Source: Megaustenia siamemsis
Lineage: Eukaryota > Mollusca > Gastropoda > Stylommatophora > Ariophantidae
Direction of reading: 5' to 3'
DNA length: 64,000 nucleotides
NCBI GenBank assembly: GCA_032433765.1
Contig: JAVIAB010000124.1
Location: 93,895,345 to 93,959,344, forward strand
Part shown: in pieces, positions 1-11,550 of the stretch
How positions within the stretch are numbered: position 1 is the first letter of the stretch
Layout of the letters: each line of letters starts with the position of its first letter
Program-made: the position numbers and the translations under genes
The notes under the pieces: model-generated
Seen by the model: only the letters and a program-made list of their open reading frames with translations
Told to the model about the DNA's origin: nothing
The model's database searches: none

Positions 1-699
1 TAGTACAGTAATGAAGGTAATTGTACTGCTGCTACTGAAGCGTGCAATGTATCTATTTGATCTCCGGCTAGACTGTGTAGTAAATAGAAGAAATATTCTC
101 AATAAACACATATAATGTTTAACTTGGAACTAAAGCACAGTTTATTCCGTTATATTTGACATACAAATACATATTATCATGTAACATATAAGATAAGCGA
201 ATGAAATAATTTAACATTTCATTTGTATTCAAAGACTGCCATTTTCATGCAACGGTAATTATTCACTGAACCTTCTTATTAAAGTGAGGATCTTAAAATA
301 TGATCAGAATTTATTGGTTATTTTATTAAATGGGCGAAATGACACTAATATGTATGCCACAGTGTCACTATGATATATAATTGATGATTATTGGTTGTCA
401 ATATATGTGACAATTTTGAAAAATACTATATATGCTATAATTTGTTTGTGTAATGTAATGTTTGAAGTGACAATCGGATCTAATTAAAATACACAGTGAA
501 GGGCACTATCTCTATCTGAATATACAGAAACTTAGATAATGTCCACCAGCAAGTCAACTTTTAATATCACTATCAACAAAGCAAGAACGTGATATTGTAA
601 CAAACTATTATTATATGTGATCTGTTATAAAGAACAATGGAGACTGCCAGAAGGAAATAAAACAAAAAAAGCAGATTAGCTAAAGCAGCACACAAAATT

Positions 700-1215
700 A
701 TATTCCATTAAAACATGTGGCACAATATCAACAAGTTAGCAAAACTTAAACTACTGAGGGCATGTATATTCTCAATAGCATCATATGGTTGGGAATCTAG
801 AACAATTGTGCAAACAACAATGAAGGGAATAGGCTGCTTTTCAAAAGAAATTGAAACATAAAAATCCTTAGGATACAGTGGGGAATGGAAAGGAGCATGG
901 GCAATAAATATATATATATTAATAAATCTACACTTATAAAAGAAATGGCTTATAAACAACATATTACTGTGATGTTACAACATAGTGTGGTCACGTCAAA
1001 TAGCTCAGTGTGCTGGAAAGAAAAATAATAGAAGACATGATTCACCAAAGACAAGACAGGGGCAGACCAAGAAAAAGGTGGTTTCCGACACTAAAGAGAC
1101 CTTGAACGTGACAAAAATAAGTGAGAGACCTGGCTGAGGAGAGAGATTCTTACAAGCGGGCTGTAGTGAGCGCAATGTTTAGCAAACGACACTTAGCGGG
1201 ACGATGAATTTACTG
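700..1215 (+). mobile_element. Decayed non-LTR retrotransposon C-terminal region
   Basis: Fragments of the post-RT region are visible: a motif like FSIASYGWES (usually YGxExW) near 770 and GQTKKKVVS/GRPRKRW-like text near 1060. Many stops and frameshifts. Confidence 0.45.
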
Positions 1216-1294
1216 TCAAAAGATATCTAAGTTATAAATAATTCTATTGCCAGTTGAAACTGTTTCTGATGATTAATAGTTTGAAGCGATGTCT

Positions 1295-1500
1295 TCTGCA
1301 AATGTGTGATTGCAATAAACATGACAAGCAAAAAATATGGACTAGATATGAATATCAAAAAGACTAAAACTATGATCATAAACAAAGAAAATACTCAAAA
1401 CTCACAAGTGGATATCAAAATTGAGGGAATATACTTGGAGACAGTTCAGAACTACAACTACCTTGGACATAATTGTATAGCAGAGAAAATAGTTTGACAT
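1295..1500 (+). mobile_element. Reverse transcriptase fragment (LINE)
   Basis: A 63-aa frame with the RT palm/thumb text KKYGLDMNIKKTKTMIINKE and VQNYNYLGH (usually FxYLG). The YADD box is missing upstream. Confidence 0.6.
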
Positions 1501-1746
1501 GGGAGAAGGCGAATAAGTCGTTGGATTAATGCAACGATTGGCATATATTAGGGGCGAATGGTATAGTAGAGAAAATAGTTTGACAGGGAGTTGCACACTA
1601 AAGGATGAAAGATAGGGAAGAAACAAGTAAAGCACAGAAGTATACTGAAGAAGAAATGACGAAATAGGAATCTATGACGAAATTGGGTATGACGTGGGCT
1701 AGGAGACGGTTGAGAAGGGACCACGAAGAGAGATACTTGGAGATTA

Positions 1747-1911
1747 GCAGCGGAGATGAGCAGACGGAAACATATGGGGAGAGAGAACTTTAATATGGAG
1801 CAGTGGAAACATTAACAAAGATAGTAGATAATTCTCGATTTGGCAGCGGAGATGAGCAGACGGAAACATATGGAGCAGAGAGAACCTTAATATGGAGCAG
1901 TGGAAACGTTT
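1747..1911 (+). repeat. 96-bp tandem duplication
   Basis: gcagcggagatgagcagacg and about 50 bp after it occur at 1747 and again at 1843. The surrounding 1640-2570 stretch is purine-rich and has no coding potential that I can recognise. Confidence 0.65.
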
Positions 1912-2572
1912 AAGAAGGTAAAATTGGAGATTGGATTACCACTGGTGGCCAGAGATGTAGAATAATCGATAGGGAACTAGACGATATTAACAGATCCGGA
2001 GTGAATCAGGAACAAGTAGAAGCCAGAATTTAGTATTAGGAAGGGTAATTTGGGACGTTCGATGGGAACGGACCAGTATAGAATAGTGGCATCATCAAGG
2101 TTAGAGTAAGTTAGCTCCATTTAGATAGAGTAGGATGAAAGTGTGAGACTGGAATATAAATAACTGTAATTGTAACAGACAGAAGAGAATTAAGTAATAA
2201 AAGCTGCCACTGAAGAAATATGATGATATTGTGAGTTGATGATTTTAATATAGTTTGTTTGGTTAGGGGTCTTTTGTCACATAGGTTTCACCGGAGTAGT
2301 GGATGAATGCCTTGAGTTAACGGTCAAGAAGAAGGTCAACGGAGGTTGTCGCGGCATAATAGCGGAGGAAAGATAACGGCCAAATTAATACGCATCGTGG
2401 AGATGAAACATTAGAAAGAGGGACACGAGACTTAAATAAATAAACAATACATCGTCTGCGAGGAATCACAGTTGAGTTAACGGACAAGTGCAACAGAGAA
2501 ACTGCTATACCACGAGGATAGATATATTAATCGCACACCCCTTCAAATAGAAGACCCCCTTCAAATGGGTGG

Positions 2573-3170
2573 TTGCATGTGATCGTAAAAACACACCCCT
2601 TCAATATAACCAGTGATGGAAAATGTACAACTGAAATAAACAAAAGAATAGGAATGACAAAAAGTAATTTTAATGTCATACTAACATCAAAACAAATAAC
2701 ACCAGGGCTAAAACTAAGAATAGCAAAGTGTTACATCTTCTCAATATTCCTATATGGTGCAGAAACATGAATATTAGACAAGAAAACAGAACAGAGAATT
2801 GAAGCCTTTGAAATGTGGATATATAGAAGAATACGTAGAATTGAATGGAAGGAAAAGAAAACAAACGATGAAGTCTTAAAACAACTAAAAATGAAAAGAG
2901 AACTACTAAGCACAATTCAAACAAGACAAATGCGATTTTTGGGCCATGTTAAAAGACACAACAGCCTACTAAAAGTAATCCTGGAGGGAAAAATACAATG
3001 TAAAAGAGGCAGAGACAGACCATGACTAACATGGACGAGTAACATCAAAAGATGGACAAATCAGACTATGACAACCTGCACCATCAAAGCAAGAGACAGA
3101 GCATAATGGTGCTCCATGGTAGCCAACCTTGATTGCGGAGATGGCACTCGATGATGATGATGATGAAAAA
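2573..3170 (+). mobile_element. LINE 3' end (family a)
   Basis: Reads DGKCTTEINKRIGMTKSNFN, then LKLRIAKCYIFSIFLYGAET, stop, EAFEMWIYRRIRRIEW, then RQMRFLGHVKR. It ends in an ATG-repeat tail near 3155-3170. This is the C-terminal region after the RT domain of an endonuclease/RT-type LINE. Three other copies of the same 3' end occur at 38066, 42673 and 62765. Confidence 0.75.
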
Positions 3171-3944
3171 AAAGCAGGACACTATTAATAATTTTCAACC
3201 ATCCTGACGTATTGACTCAAGTTGAGGAAAATATATTCTTGGGATGAAACTGCTGGTTGTTGCTGTCAATTTGATAAGGTTGGAAGGTAAATTAAAAAAA
3301 AAATTGATACAAAGGCATTATTGTCCATCTTTTTCAATTATAAGCTTGGACCACAGATGCTGAAAGCACCTAGAGGCTGGAATCGGCCAAAGACTAATAA
3401 CTGACTGCTTCCATCAGAATTAGCAAACCTAAACGTGCCAGCATACTTTTCAACCTCTAACTGGTGTACCTCGAATCAGATCGACCTGTCTGTTTAATTA
3501 AGTGAATACAAGAGGGAAGTCTGCTTGTGATTAATAAAAAATATCATACTGAAGAATGAGACGGGACGAAGTCATGAGATACCTTTAAACAAACAAGTAA
3601 TGGACATTCACATATGCTTTTACAGCACAATCTTCAAACAACAACTGACGACACAAAAAACAGTCGACAACCTGAACTAGGATCGAACACATACTATAAG
3701 AGAACAGCGTCCAACCGCGTGAGACTTACATTTCAGCACAGTGCAACCTGTTTCGCAATATATATTCATTTATTAAGAATTTGTCTTCGGACAGATCTAT
3801 GCTCTCTTGACGTTAGGAAGAATGAGGAAGGAGAAAGTCGTCGAACGCACTCAAGTAACAAAGGCAAGTTCAAGGTTTGAATTTTGAACATTGCAACTTA
3901 AATTGTGTGCAAGCAATTCTAACTTTAAACATGAGGTAGATTTA

Positions 3945-4105
3945 TATGAGGAAGAGGTATGTATTACATCACTCAGAAAAAAAGACAAATAAGCAACAAC
4001 AACAGAAAAAACAAAGAACGTTCTTGTTCTTTGTTTTTTTCTAATGTTTTATTTTTTTTGTAATTTTATTTTCTGAGCGCCGTAATACATACCTCTTCCT
4101 CCTAT
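3945..4105. repeat. Inverted repeat, about 75-bp arms (hairpin or abutting SINE-like copies)
   Basis: gaggaagaggtatgtattac at 3950 is mirrored by gtaatacatacctcttcctc near 4083, and the centre is aaagaacgttcttgttcttt. The arm is related to sequence at 10710-10820, which ends aggatcaaacccgc (box B-like), so this may be two head-to-head fragments of a second SINE family. Confidence 0.65.
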
Positions 4106-4222
4106 GATTCCCTGAATTATCGCCTCGGAAGTTTCCCTCTATAATAAAATTCATTTATTATTATTTGTCTCCAGTAGATCTTTATATTTGGCAGCTCATC
4201 TATGAATTATTATTATCAAATG

Positions 4223-4390
4223 ATCTTTAGTTTAGTTTAGTTTAATTTAATTTAGTTTGGTTTAGTTTAGTTTAGTTTAGTTTAGTTTAATTTAGTTTAG
4301 TTTAGTTTAGTTTAGTTTAATTTAATTTAGTTTAGTTTAGTTTAGTTTAGTTTAGTTTAGTTTAGTTTAGTTTAGTTTAGTTTAGTTTAG
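4223..4390 (+). repeat. (TTTAG)n pentanucleotide microsatellite
   Basis: About 33 units, mostly tttag with scattered tttaa variants. The following 4400-5460 holds nothing I recognise. Confidence 0.95.
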
Positions 4391-5470
4391 TCGACAGATC
4401 ATCTTCATTACACAACAGACAACTCCATTGCTCTGAGATCCCCTTCTCAGCACGTGTCAAAGATTAAATCGTCTTTTATAACATGTATAACAGGCCAACT
4501 TGGTTCTATTCTTTTCTTCCTTTACCGTGCTCATGGCCCCATTAGTAACACCATGTAAATCTTTACAGCATTCTTAGACATCATAATCAGCTATTTTTGT
4601 ATTATATTGTTGAAAGGAGCACATCACTATTTTTTGCATACAAGTGTATGTTCACAAATTGTCCATAGCTCATCATAGTCTTTCTAATGTGTTAGTCAAC
4701 CGTCAACTTTGATTATGATATCAACTGAAGAAACCAGTGGAAGAATTTTTGTAAACTGTGCCTTCAACATCACATCGTGGGGCCGAATATTTTTATTCAG
4801 AAACTTCCTTATTATCAGATAGCCTGAAACGATATTTACCTGCTTCAACATTTATCGATCTCAGTCTACCATTTATGAGCGTCTATGTAGTAAGTATGAC
4901 AAGGAAATTAAGATTTCCCTCACAAACAATCGTTTATGGAGAACACGGTGCTCGTCGTCCTCATATATTGTCAATGACCATTCACACATTATGGTGATAT
5001 CGTTAGTATCACGTAAGGTATTCCTACTTCCCCAGTGAACATTTTGAAATCCTTTTATATAGGCTGTGCGTATATTAGAGTCAGTCACCACCTTGGGCTG
5101 TACCACCTCTGGGTGTCACCTCAATGGAACTCATGTGATGGTACCCTATCTAAATAAGAGACACTCATGCACTCGACAATATATAACATTGGTATTAATC
5201 TTTGCTCTTATTTTAGTTATCATTTCCGTAACAGACTCCACGCAACTGTAGAAACGAGGCTAGTGAACAGCGTGGGTAAATATTTCTAAAAAAAAATACA
5301 GGTGATTCCTTTATACCGAAGATTTGTTTAGTATCTTTTTTTAAATTTTAATTTTTATGGGTTATTTTTCAACGCAGTGATGCGTACGCAAATACAAAAA
5401 AAAATATAATTGCATTTCTTAACACTGTGATATATAATAAAAAAAAAATAAACAAAAAACAAAAATAAAG

Positions 5471-5708
5471 AGCCCCCGTCACTCCATGTGGCGTATAGGG
5501 AATATGGTATTAGTGACCATAAATTTTACAGACCTTAAGTACATGATTTTTGGGGTAATGTGGTCGGTATTACGCCAGTGCCTCTTTGCTTTCCCAGAAA
5601 AAAAATCTGGTACCCATTTAAGGCTGGATGGAAACCGTCGGTTGGGAGCAAACCCTACCTCTTGTCCTTTTTAGTCCAGTTCACTAACCACTGAGCTATC
5701 GCGGCTCC
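5471..5708 (-). mobile_element. tRNA-derived SINE, near full length
   Basis: Minus-strand copy: head GGAGCCGCGATAGCTCAGTG near 5708 with pol III box A (TAGCTCAGTGGTTAG), a degraded box B, then the body ending at ccccgtcactccatgtggcg. It belongs to the commonest repeat in the window, a roughly 245-bp SINE whose tail reads CTTGGCGTGACGGGGGTACTTTA. Not a functional tRNA. Confidence 0.88.
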
Positions 5709-5764
5709 TGTGATATATAGTGAACCGTATATCTAGTCTCTATAGTCATAAGTCATATATATTT

Positions 5765-5930
5765 TCTTCTTCTTCTACCTTTTTAGCTCCCAGTGGAGCA
5801 TAGGTCTTCAACAAACACTTTCCAAGTCGTTCTGTTTCTTGCCATTCTTTTAATATCATTCCATGTCTTCCCCATCATCTTCATTCCTGGATGGCGGATT
5901 TACTTTTTCTCTCTTTGACTTGTTCATGTT
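5765..5930 (-). mobile_element. LINE 3' end (family d)
   Basis: Minus strand matches MGKTWNDLKRIAKNRTTWKV and FVEDLCSTGS of the better copy at 61930, ending in a GAAGAA-rich tail. Followed at 5940-6085 by a second repeat (tatgggatagccagtcccat) that is also found next to the family d copy at 21245. Confidence 0.7.
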
Positions 5931-5939
5931 TGTGAAGTT

Positions 5940-6090
5940 TTTCGGCTTATTTTTTTACAGTATGGGATAGCCAGTCCCATGCCTAACCCTCCTTTCTCGC
6001 TCTTCCTACGAACATGCCTGGTAGGGTACAGCGCCACTATTGTTTACTCCCCTTTCGGGCCCCGGCAGCACACGGGCGAAGTCATATATA
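5940..6090. repeat. Dispersed repeat adjoining LINE family d
   Basis: acagtatgggatagccagtc through ccctttcgggccc, repeated at 21470-21590. Both copies follow a family d LINE end in the same order, so it may belong to that element. Confidence 0.6.
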
Positions 6091-6119
6091 TAGTGAACCA
6101 TATATCAAAGTCTCCCTCA

Positions 6120-6300
6120 ATGAGATAAAGCTGCTTGCACAGAACATTGCAGAACAGACAAATTGCGAGATTTGATAACATATCTTTAAAAGAATTGAAA
6201 ACTGCTAGAACCAACATTCAGATAAGAGAAGGAGTATCTTGGTCTACGCCCTATGGGCCGGCTACGGCTCGAAAGGTCAATAGATAGATAGATAGTTATA
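6120..6300 (+). mobile_element. LINE 3' end with GATA tail
   Basis: Ends tctacgccctatgggccggc, tacggctcgaaaggtcaata and then (gata)n. A similar closing phrase (ccctatgcgccgtattcggc) ends the LINE at 17200. Text is too short for a clade call. Confidence 0.45.
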
Positions 6301-6721
6301 AGTAATATATATATATAGTGAACCATATATCTAGTCTCTATAGTCATAAGAACTAATTCAATGATAGGGAACGGGCAAATAAATTTTACGTTGTGTATTA
6401 CGTTTTAACGTCATGTGTATCTCCTGGTCTTACCACGTTCATTCAGTAGGTCATCCTACTGGCATTCGACCAGCTTCTCGCATTGAGAGCGGACGGATTC
6501 ATTCCTACTATAGCTAAATCTCAATTCTTATACATAATTATTTTCTATACATACGTATACTCTATTTCCACCTTTTACCTATCCTTCATCATATAGCACA
6601 TCCCTCTCTCGCTTCATCATTTCATCTCTTGCCCTCTGGCTATTTCCCCTTGACCTGCCTATCCCTATCATCTTAGATGTAGGAATATTTATCTGTTTTC
6701 AATCGTTTGTTGCTGTTGTTG

Positions 6722-6775
6722 CTCTACTTTTCTGAAGAATGCCGCATATGGACCTAAACGTCGGTATTTTGTTGT
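6722..6775 (+). ncRNA. Hammerhead-like relic (Penelope-type)
   Basis: Core CTGAAGA followed by a GCC/GGAC stem-like segment and TAAACGTCGG. This matches the layout CUGANGA - stem II - GAAA of hammerhead ribozymes known from Penelope-like elements, but the G of GAAA is T. Probably non-functional. Confidence 0.3.
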
Positions 6776-6952
6776 CTTCCTTTTATGTAATGCCCTCACC
6801 ATACCTTGTAGAAGAGAGGTTACACTCCACTATTGGCTCCTTGCTACCTTGGCAGCTCTGCATATATTTGCTCGTTTCCTAATTAAATGACAGTTTTATA
6901 ATTTTCAGCCCATTTACAAACTTTTAGATCCCGTTAGTAAAAATCAATACTA

Positions 6953-7797
6953 TAGTTCGTTCTCAAATTCGTGCACACAGAGTTGATCAATTATCTCGGA
7001 AACTGTTTGATGAATTTCTATATTTCGTTTTCATGATATTTTATTTTTTTCACCGACATTAAGATTTTATAACATTTCAGTACAAAGGTAGTCTGAATTT
7101 TGCACAAATCGTTTTTTATTATATCATTTTAGGAAAATATCATACCGTGTGCTCTAAACATTAGACTTTACTGTAAATTATGTTAATTTTCTAACAATGC
7201 AAGTCAAAGGCGTATCCGTATCACATTGAAGAGGGTCATAATTTTTCATTTGATTTTATATCGTCTTCATAGAAATACAATAACACTGCTAGGTTTTGCA
7301 TAGTGATGAATTTACACTTTAAACTCTTCATGATTTTAAAAATCAAGTAGTCACTTCACAATAGCTTACAAATTATCACATGTAAAGGAATATATATAAA
7401 TAGTAAATATTTGGTCAAAGTACGCCTCTGAATCTATTTAACAAGAAATCGGAAATGACAAAAGTGGCGCATCTTTCAAAATCACGTTCAATAGGTGCGA
7501 GCAAGTGCTAATGTTGTATGGATAAACACGTGATATTTTGCCTTTTTAAATGACAATGTTGATTAGAACAAATATGGGCATTGTAAACTACTAAAAATTA
7601 GGACAACCAAGGAAATAATATTTTTATAAACCCTAAAGAAACAAAAAACTTTCCTCAATGCATGGCTGTAGGGGAAAAAAAATCAGGCGTAAGTTCGGTG
7701 AAAAATAAGATTTCATGAAAAAAAAAATATTGAAATTCATCAAACAGTTTCCCAGATAATTAATAAACTCTGTGAGCACGAATTTCTGAACGAACTA
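6953..7797. mobile_element. 845-bp non-autonomous terminal-inverted-repeat element
   Basis: Imperfect inverted repeats of about 70 bp: left TAGTTCGTTCTCAAATTCGT, running into a stretch that reads aaactgtttgatgaattt, and right the complement ending ctgaacgaacta. TA flanks both ends (6951-6952 and 7798-7799). There is no transposase frame inside. The tips (TAGTTCGTTC) resemble those of transposon 2 (TAGTCCGTTC), so a related transposase may mobilise it. It lies just downstream of gene C. Confidence 0.72.
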
Positions 7798-8144
7798 TAG
7801 TAATGAAAGTCATTATTATTATATTTTGTTATGTTTATTTAGCGATGTAATTATGTGAAGGTTTCCTCCGCGTCTAGCTTGACATATAATGAATATTTTG
7901 ATTTGTCCATTTTTAGTGATGTAGTCAACAGCGTATGTTACAGACCATCTTTATTTTCCAGATAAAAGCTCTGGTACACTCCTTTTAGGCTGGGTGAACC
8001 CCGAAGCATTGTCGATTCGAAACAAATCCGCTGCTTCTGGAAACTGAACCCAGGCACTTCTGTTCAGGGCACGAGCACACTTATCTCTGAATTCATGAGG
8101 GCTCATATAACGTAATGATGATATCATTGTCAAGTGAACTTGTA

Positions 8145-8744
8145 TCATGCATGTTTCTTCAAGCTAAAAAGCTTCAGAAAAACCGCTCTGTATTTACTAC
8201 TCATGCGGTAATAAAAGATAATATTTAAAGTTGAGTTGAGTGACTCCAGAACAATACCAATCCCGCCAATAATTATACTAAATGGTCTGTACTTGCCATG
8301 GATAGAGAACTCGGGAATCATTGATATAACAATCAATAAAATACGAATTGGTATAAAGCAAAAAATAAACAGTGTTGATATCATGACAACCATTTTGGAG
8401 ACCTTCTGGTTTCTATTTGAGACAGTGTCTGCCTGTGACGAAGCTGTTGATGTTTTTCGCCATTTCGTATTATGTTTTAATTTCACCACCAGTATTGTAG
8501 TACATATAATAACGACCAGAAAAGAACTAAAGGGAATAATAATGTTATTGATAGCCAAAGATACCATATCAACCTCCTCTCTATTGTCTATGTGGACGAG
8601 TCCAAGAATACTTTTATTTCTTGCGGAGATCCATTTCATCTCAATTTTATCGACAAAATATACTGGAGCTATGTTAGACAAGATAAAAGTGAAGAGGCAG
8701 ATGATGACCACAGACATCCTTTTTGAGGTGATGATATCTTTTAC
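8145..8744 (-). CDS. Gene C exon 3 (TM4-TM7 and stop)
   Basis: Acceptor CTTCAG| ends at 8745. The 600-nt exon opens VKDIITSKRMSVVIICLF and ends LFSLKKHA stop. It carries TM4-TM7, with FIFCFIPIR in TM6 and LNSTLNIIFYYRMSSKYR in TM7. It is the most diverged of the three exon 3 copies, yet has kept the exact length and an open frame, so inactivation of gene C must be recent if real. Confidence 0.9.
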   Translation of the reverse strand, partial: VKDIITSKRMSVVIICLFTFILSNIAPVYFVDKIEMKWISARNKSILGLVHIDNREEVDMVSLAINNIIIPFSSFLVVIICTTILVVKLKHNTKWRKTSTASSQADTVSNRNQKVSKMVVMISTLFIFCFIPIRILLIVISMIPEFSIHGKYRPFSIIIGGIGIVLESLNSTLNIIFYYRMSSKYRAVFLKLFSLKKHA

Positions 8745-9239
8745 CTGAAGATAAACAAATCAAACTGGTTTATAATTATTATCTGATGCAGAAAGCACTA
8801 TAATAACAAAATATCAGTAAAAGATACTGCTTATCTTTAGCTTGAAATAATAAAGAATGCCATACACATGTCATATTTATTTATCTGAAAAAAAACATTT
8901 TCCCCTATGTGAAATAATAATGAACATTTTTATTTCTGCCTGCTCATGTTCCCAGAGCAAAAGGTCTGCATAATTTATAAAAATATCGCTGTGATGAATT
9001 TTGCAAGGTTTACAAAAATAAAGTTCAAACTTTACTTGGGAATGACCAATCAAAATGGTTGCATGGTTTTATCCCCAAGTTGTTTATAATCTTGAGAAAA
9101 TACATTTATTGTTTTAGATTTCTTTCGTTGCTTGTTCTATCTACGAGACAACTAATACATATCTATTTTTAAATTATCACATTCTATGTTAATTTAGTAC
9201 TTTTGATTTTGTTGAAACAAAATATTCAACATTCTTCTA

Positions 9240-9635
9240 CTTCTATCCTTCCTCTGCTGCCGTTGGCGTCGAGGGGAGAAACAATCTGCGATTCTTTGCT
9301 CTTCTGTTGGCCTCTTCTGATGTTATTCCTCCTAGTGACTCTAGTATTCCATTTATCCATCTCTTTCTCGGTCTTCCTCTTAATCTGACGTTTTCATAGC
9401 GTTTGTTTATGGCTCTTTGAGTCATTGTTAGTGCTTTTTGTCTTGTTATGTGGCCGAACCAATTTATCTGTTGTTTCTTTATGTATTCGATGGCTGGTTC
9501 AATTTCGAGTTTCTTCCTCAGGTCAGCGTTTCTTACTCTGTCCCTTAAGCTGTTTCCTGTCATTCTTCTTACACATTTCATTTCGGTGGTCGTTATCTTT
9601 CTTATTGTTCTAGAGTCCAGCGTCCAATTCTGGCA
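9240..9635 (-). mobile_element. LINE C-terminal region (family c)
   Basis: A 112-aa frame: MKCVRRMTGNSLRDRVRNAD, IKKQQINWFGHITRQKALTM, RLRGRPRKRWINGILESLGG. The WFGH and GRPRKRW motifs are typical of the region after the RT in endonuclease/RT LINEs. In gene C intron 2. Related ends at 22920, 49240 and 50910. Confidence 0.75.
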
Positions 9636-9809
9636 CTGATAGCACAGAGTTGGTAGAAAAATTGATTTGTATATTGCCCTTTAACATTCAACATTAAAAA
9701 TGTATATTTTCAGGAAGATGTGATTTTTGTTCTCTAGTATCTTTGTTCATGATAATTTGACCGGCCAATAACTTGAGTTCTCGTTCTCATTGTCTCCTTG
9801 TTATTGTAA

Positions 9810-10160
9810 TCAAATTTCAGAACGATGCTCTGGGAATTTCCTGTGTTCAGTTTGGCTAGAACCTACTCTAACTTCAGTTTTGAACAACGACCTTTTATTT
9901 AACAAAGACTTGATTACTTCCCTTTTTGGTTTCTCAGGAAACCTGAGCTTCGTGTATTTCCCCACACGCAAGAGGCTACCTCCAGTAACGGCTAATTTAC
10001 TTTTCGGGAATCTCTCTATTTTTTCCAGGATGGCTCGATTTTCTCTCAGGTAAGTGAAATCTAAGACCTCGCTTAGACACTTAAGGTGAAGTCTATACTC
10101 CCTGTTTTTTCTGTTTGGAGGTACGTCCTTTGAGGGTAAAACAAAGCATTTAACTTGCAT
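9810..10160 (-). CDS. Unrecognised 116-aa open frame in gene C intron 2
   Basis: ATG-initiated, strongly basic (FTYLRENRAILEKIERFPKS, KYTKLRFPEKPKREVIKSLL), ending in HRKFPEHRSEI. The composition looks more protein-like than nearby frames. It could be a mobile-element remnant. No known domain is recognised and no splice partner was found. Confidence 0.25.
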   Translation of the reverse strand: MQVKCFVLPSKDVPPNRKNREYRLHLKCLSEVLDFTYLRENRAILEKIERFPKSKLAVTGGSLLRVGKYTKLRFPEKPKREVIKSLLNKRSLFKTEVRVGSSQTEHRKFPEHRSEI

Positions 10161-10864
10161 ATTCTGCCTTTAGGTTGGGTTCAACATTCCCTTAAAAAGC
10201 TACGGCCGTGTTCAGTTTGCAACATTGTAACTGTTCTTGGGTTTTCTTAATTTGTGTTTTCACGTGTCAATGTTCGGTCAAGTTACTGCGGTTTAGATTC
10301 TCATCTTGCTTATTTAATTTTATTTTGTCCATACATGTGTCTGGCCATTATTACTGTCATATATTCTTGTATAAATATTGCTTAAATGTATATATCATAA
10401 AACACGATTTCATTACCAACTGAGAAAACACGGTGTTAGGCAGCGTAGTATAATACCACCAGAATATTGTAGTTTGTCAAGTTTAAAATAAAGTGAAGAT
10501 CTGAAAGGTACCATCTCGGAATATCAGTTTATGCTAAAACTCAGCAATACGAGATTATCAGATAGTACCTTTTTACGTTTCTCTATATAAATTCTAGTTG
10601 CTAGTAAAGAAGATGCTTTGTACGTTGTTTGACGGTTTGTCTAAATAATACAACACATTCTCGCTAACACTAAATGTACAAACCACTAAAATGCTAGAAT
10701 CATTTCAGAGAAAGAGGTATGTTTACAGCACTCGGAGAAAACGACAAATAATCAACAATATAAAATAAACAGAGAACAATATATGGTCCGAAGCAGGATC
10801 AAACCCGCAGGTGAGAAAGAAGATGAGAAACAAAATCAGTACAGAAATCAGTGAAAGTAAACAA

Positions 10865-11110
10865 GTAAAGTACCTCCGTCACGTCAAGTGGCGTATAGGG
10901 AATATGGTGTTAGTGACCATAAATTTTAAAGACCTTCGGCACATGACTTTTGGAGTAATGTGGTCGGTATTACGCCCGTGCCGCTTTACTTTCCCAGAAA
11001 AAAATCCGGTTTCCATTAAAGGCTGGGTGAACCGACAGCCGTCGGTTGGGAACGAACCCTGCCTCTTGTTCTTTGTAGTCCAGTTCACTAACCACTGAGC
11101 TGTCGCAGCA
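10865..11110 (-). mobile_element. tRNA-derived SINE in gene C intron 2
   Basis: Same family, minus strand. The head is slightly decayed (gagctgtcgcagca at the 5' end) and box B is mutated (gggaacgaaccc on the plus strand). The 3' tail is at 10865-10900. Confidence 0.88.
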
Positions 11111-11344
11111 ACCAGAAATCAGTGATGAACATATTAATTTGCAAGACAGTCACAAAAATTGATAAATTAACATATTTTAAGCGGAAACAAATACGAAATT
11201 AACATTTAATGAACGACCTAGTTCTAAATAGAGATAAGCACAACTATAAAATAGTAAATACTATACAGGACAGCAAGTAGAGCTGTAGAGAACAAGCAAG
11301 ATAAAACCATAATTGAATCGAGCAGTTAAACTAGTATAGAGACG

Positions 11345-11550
11345 AGATAAACGGTAACGTTTTGGGAAAAATCTTCATCAGGTACAGTGAAATAATAATA
11401 TTTCAATTTTTTTAAAAATCAGTGTTTGACTCTTGTATTTATTCATTTTGTTTGTTTTAAAATAGTATTTGCCAATCGTGTTCATCTTTATCTGTTTATT
11501 GTTTTGTACCTGTTAAAGGCCTTTGCCAAAACGTTGTGGTTTGCCTCGCC
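11345..11550. ncRNA. Two inverted hammerhead-like relics (Penelope-type)
   Basis: The minus strand at 11395-11350 reads CCTGATGAAGATTTTTCCCA then AAACGTTACC, with an exact CUGAUGA core. The plus strand at 11508-11545 reads cctgttaaaggcctttgcca then aaacgttg. Both keep the spacing CUGANGA - stem II - (G)AAAC but lack the G of GAAA. Opposite orientation suggests two Penelope-like ends. Not expected to be active. Confidence 0.35.

Noticed and set aside
8236..8748. 170-aa plus-strand frame
   Set aside because: It is the antisense shadow of gene C exon 3. Similar shadows occur at 22081-22593 and 43528-43863. The minus-strand frames have TM segments, motifs and splice sites.
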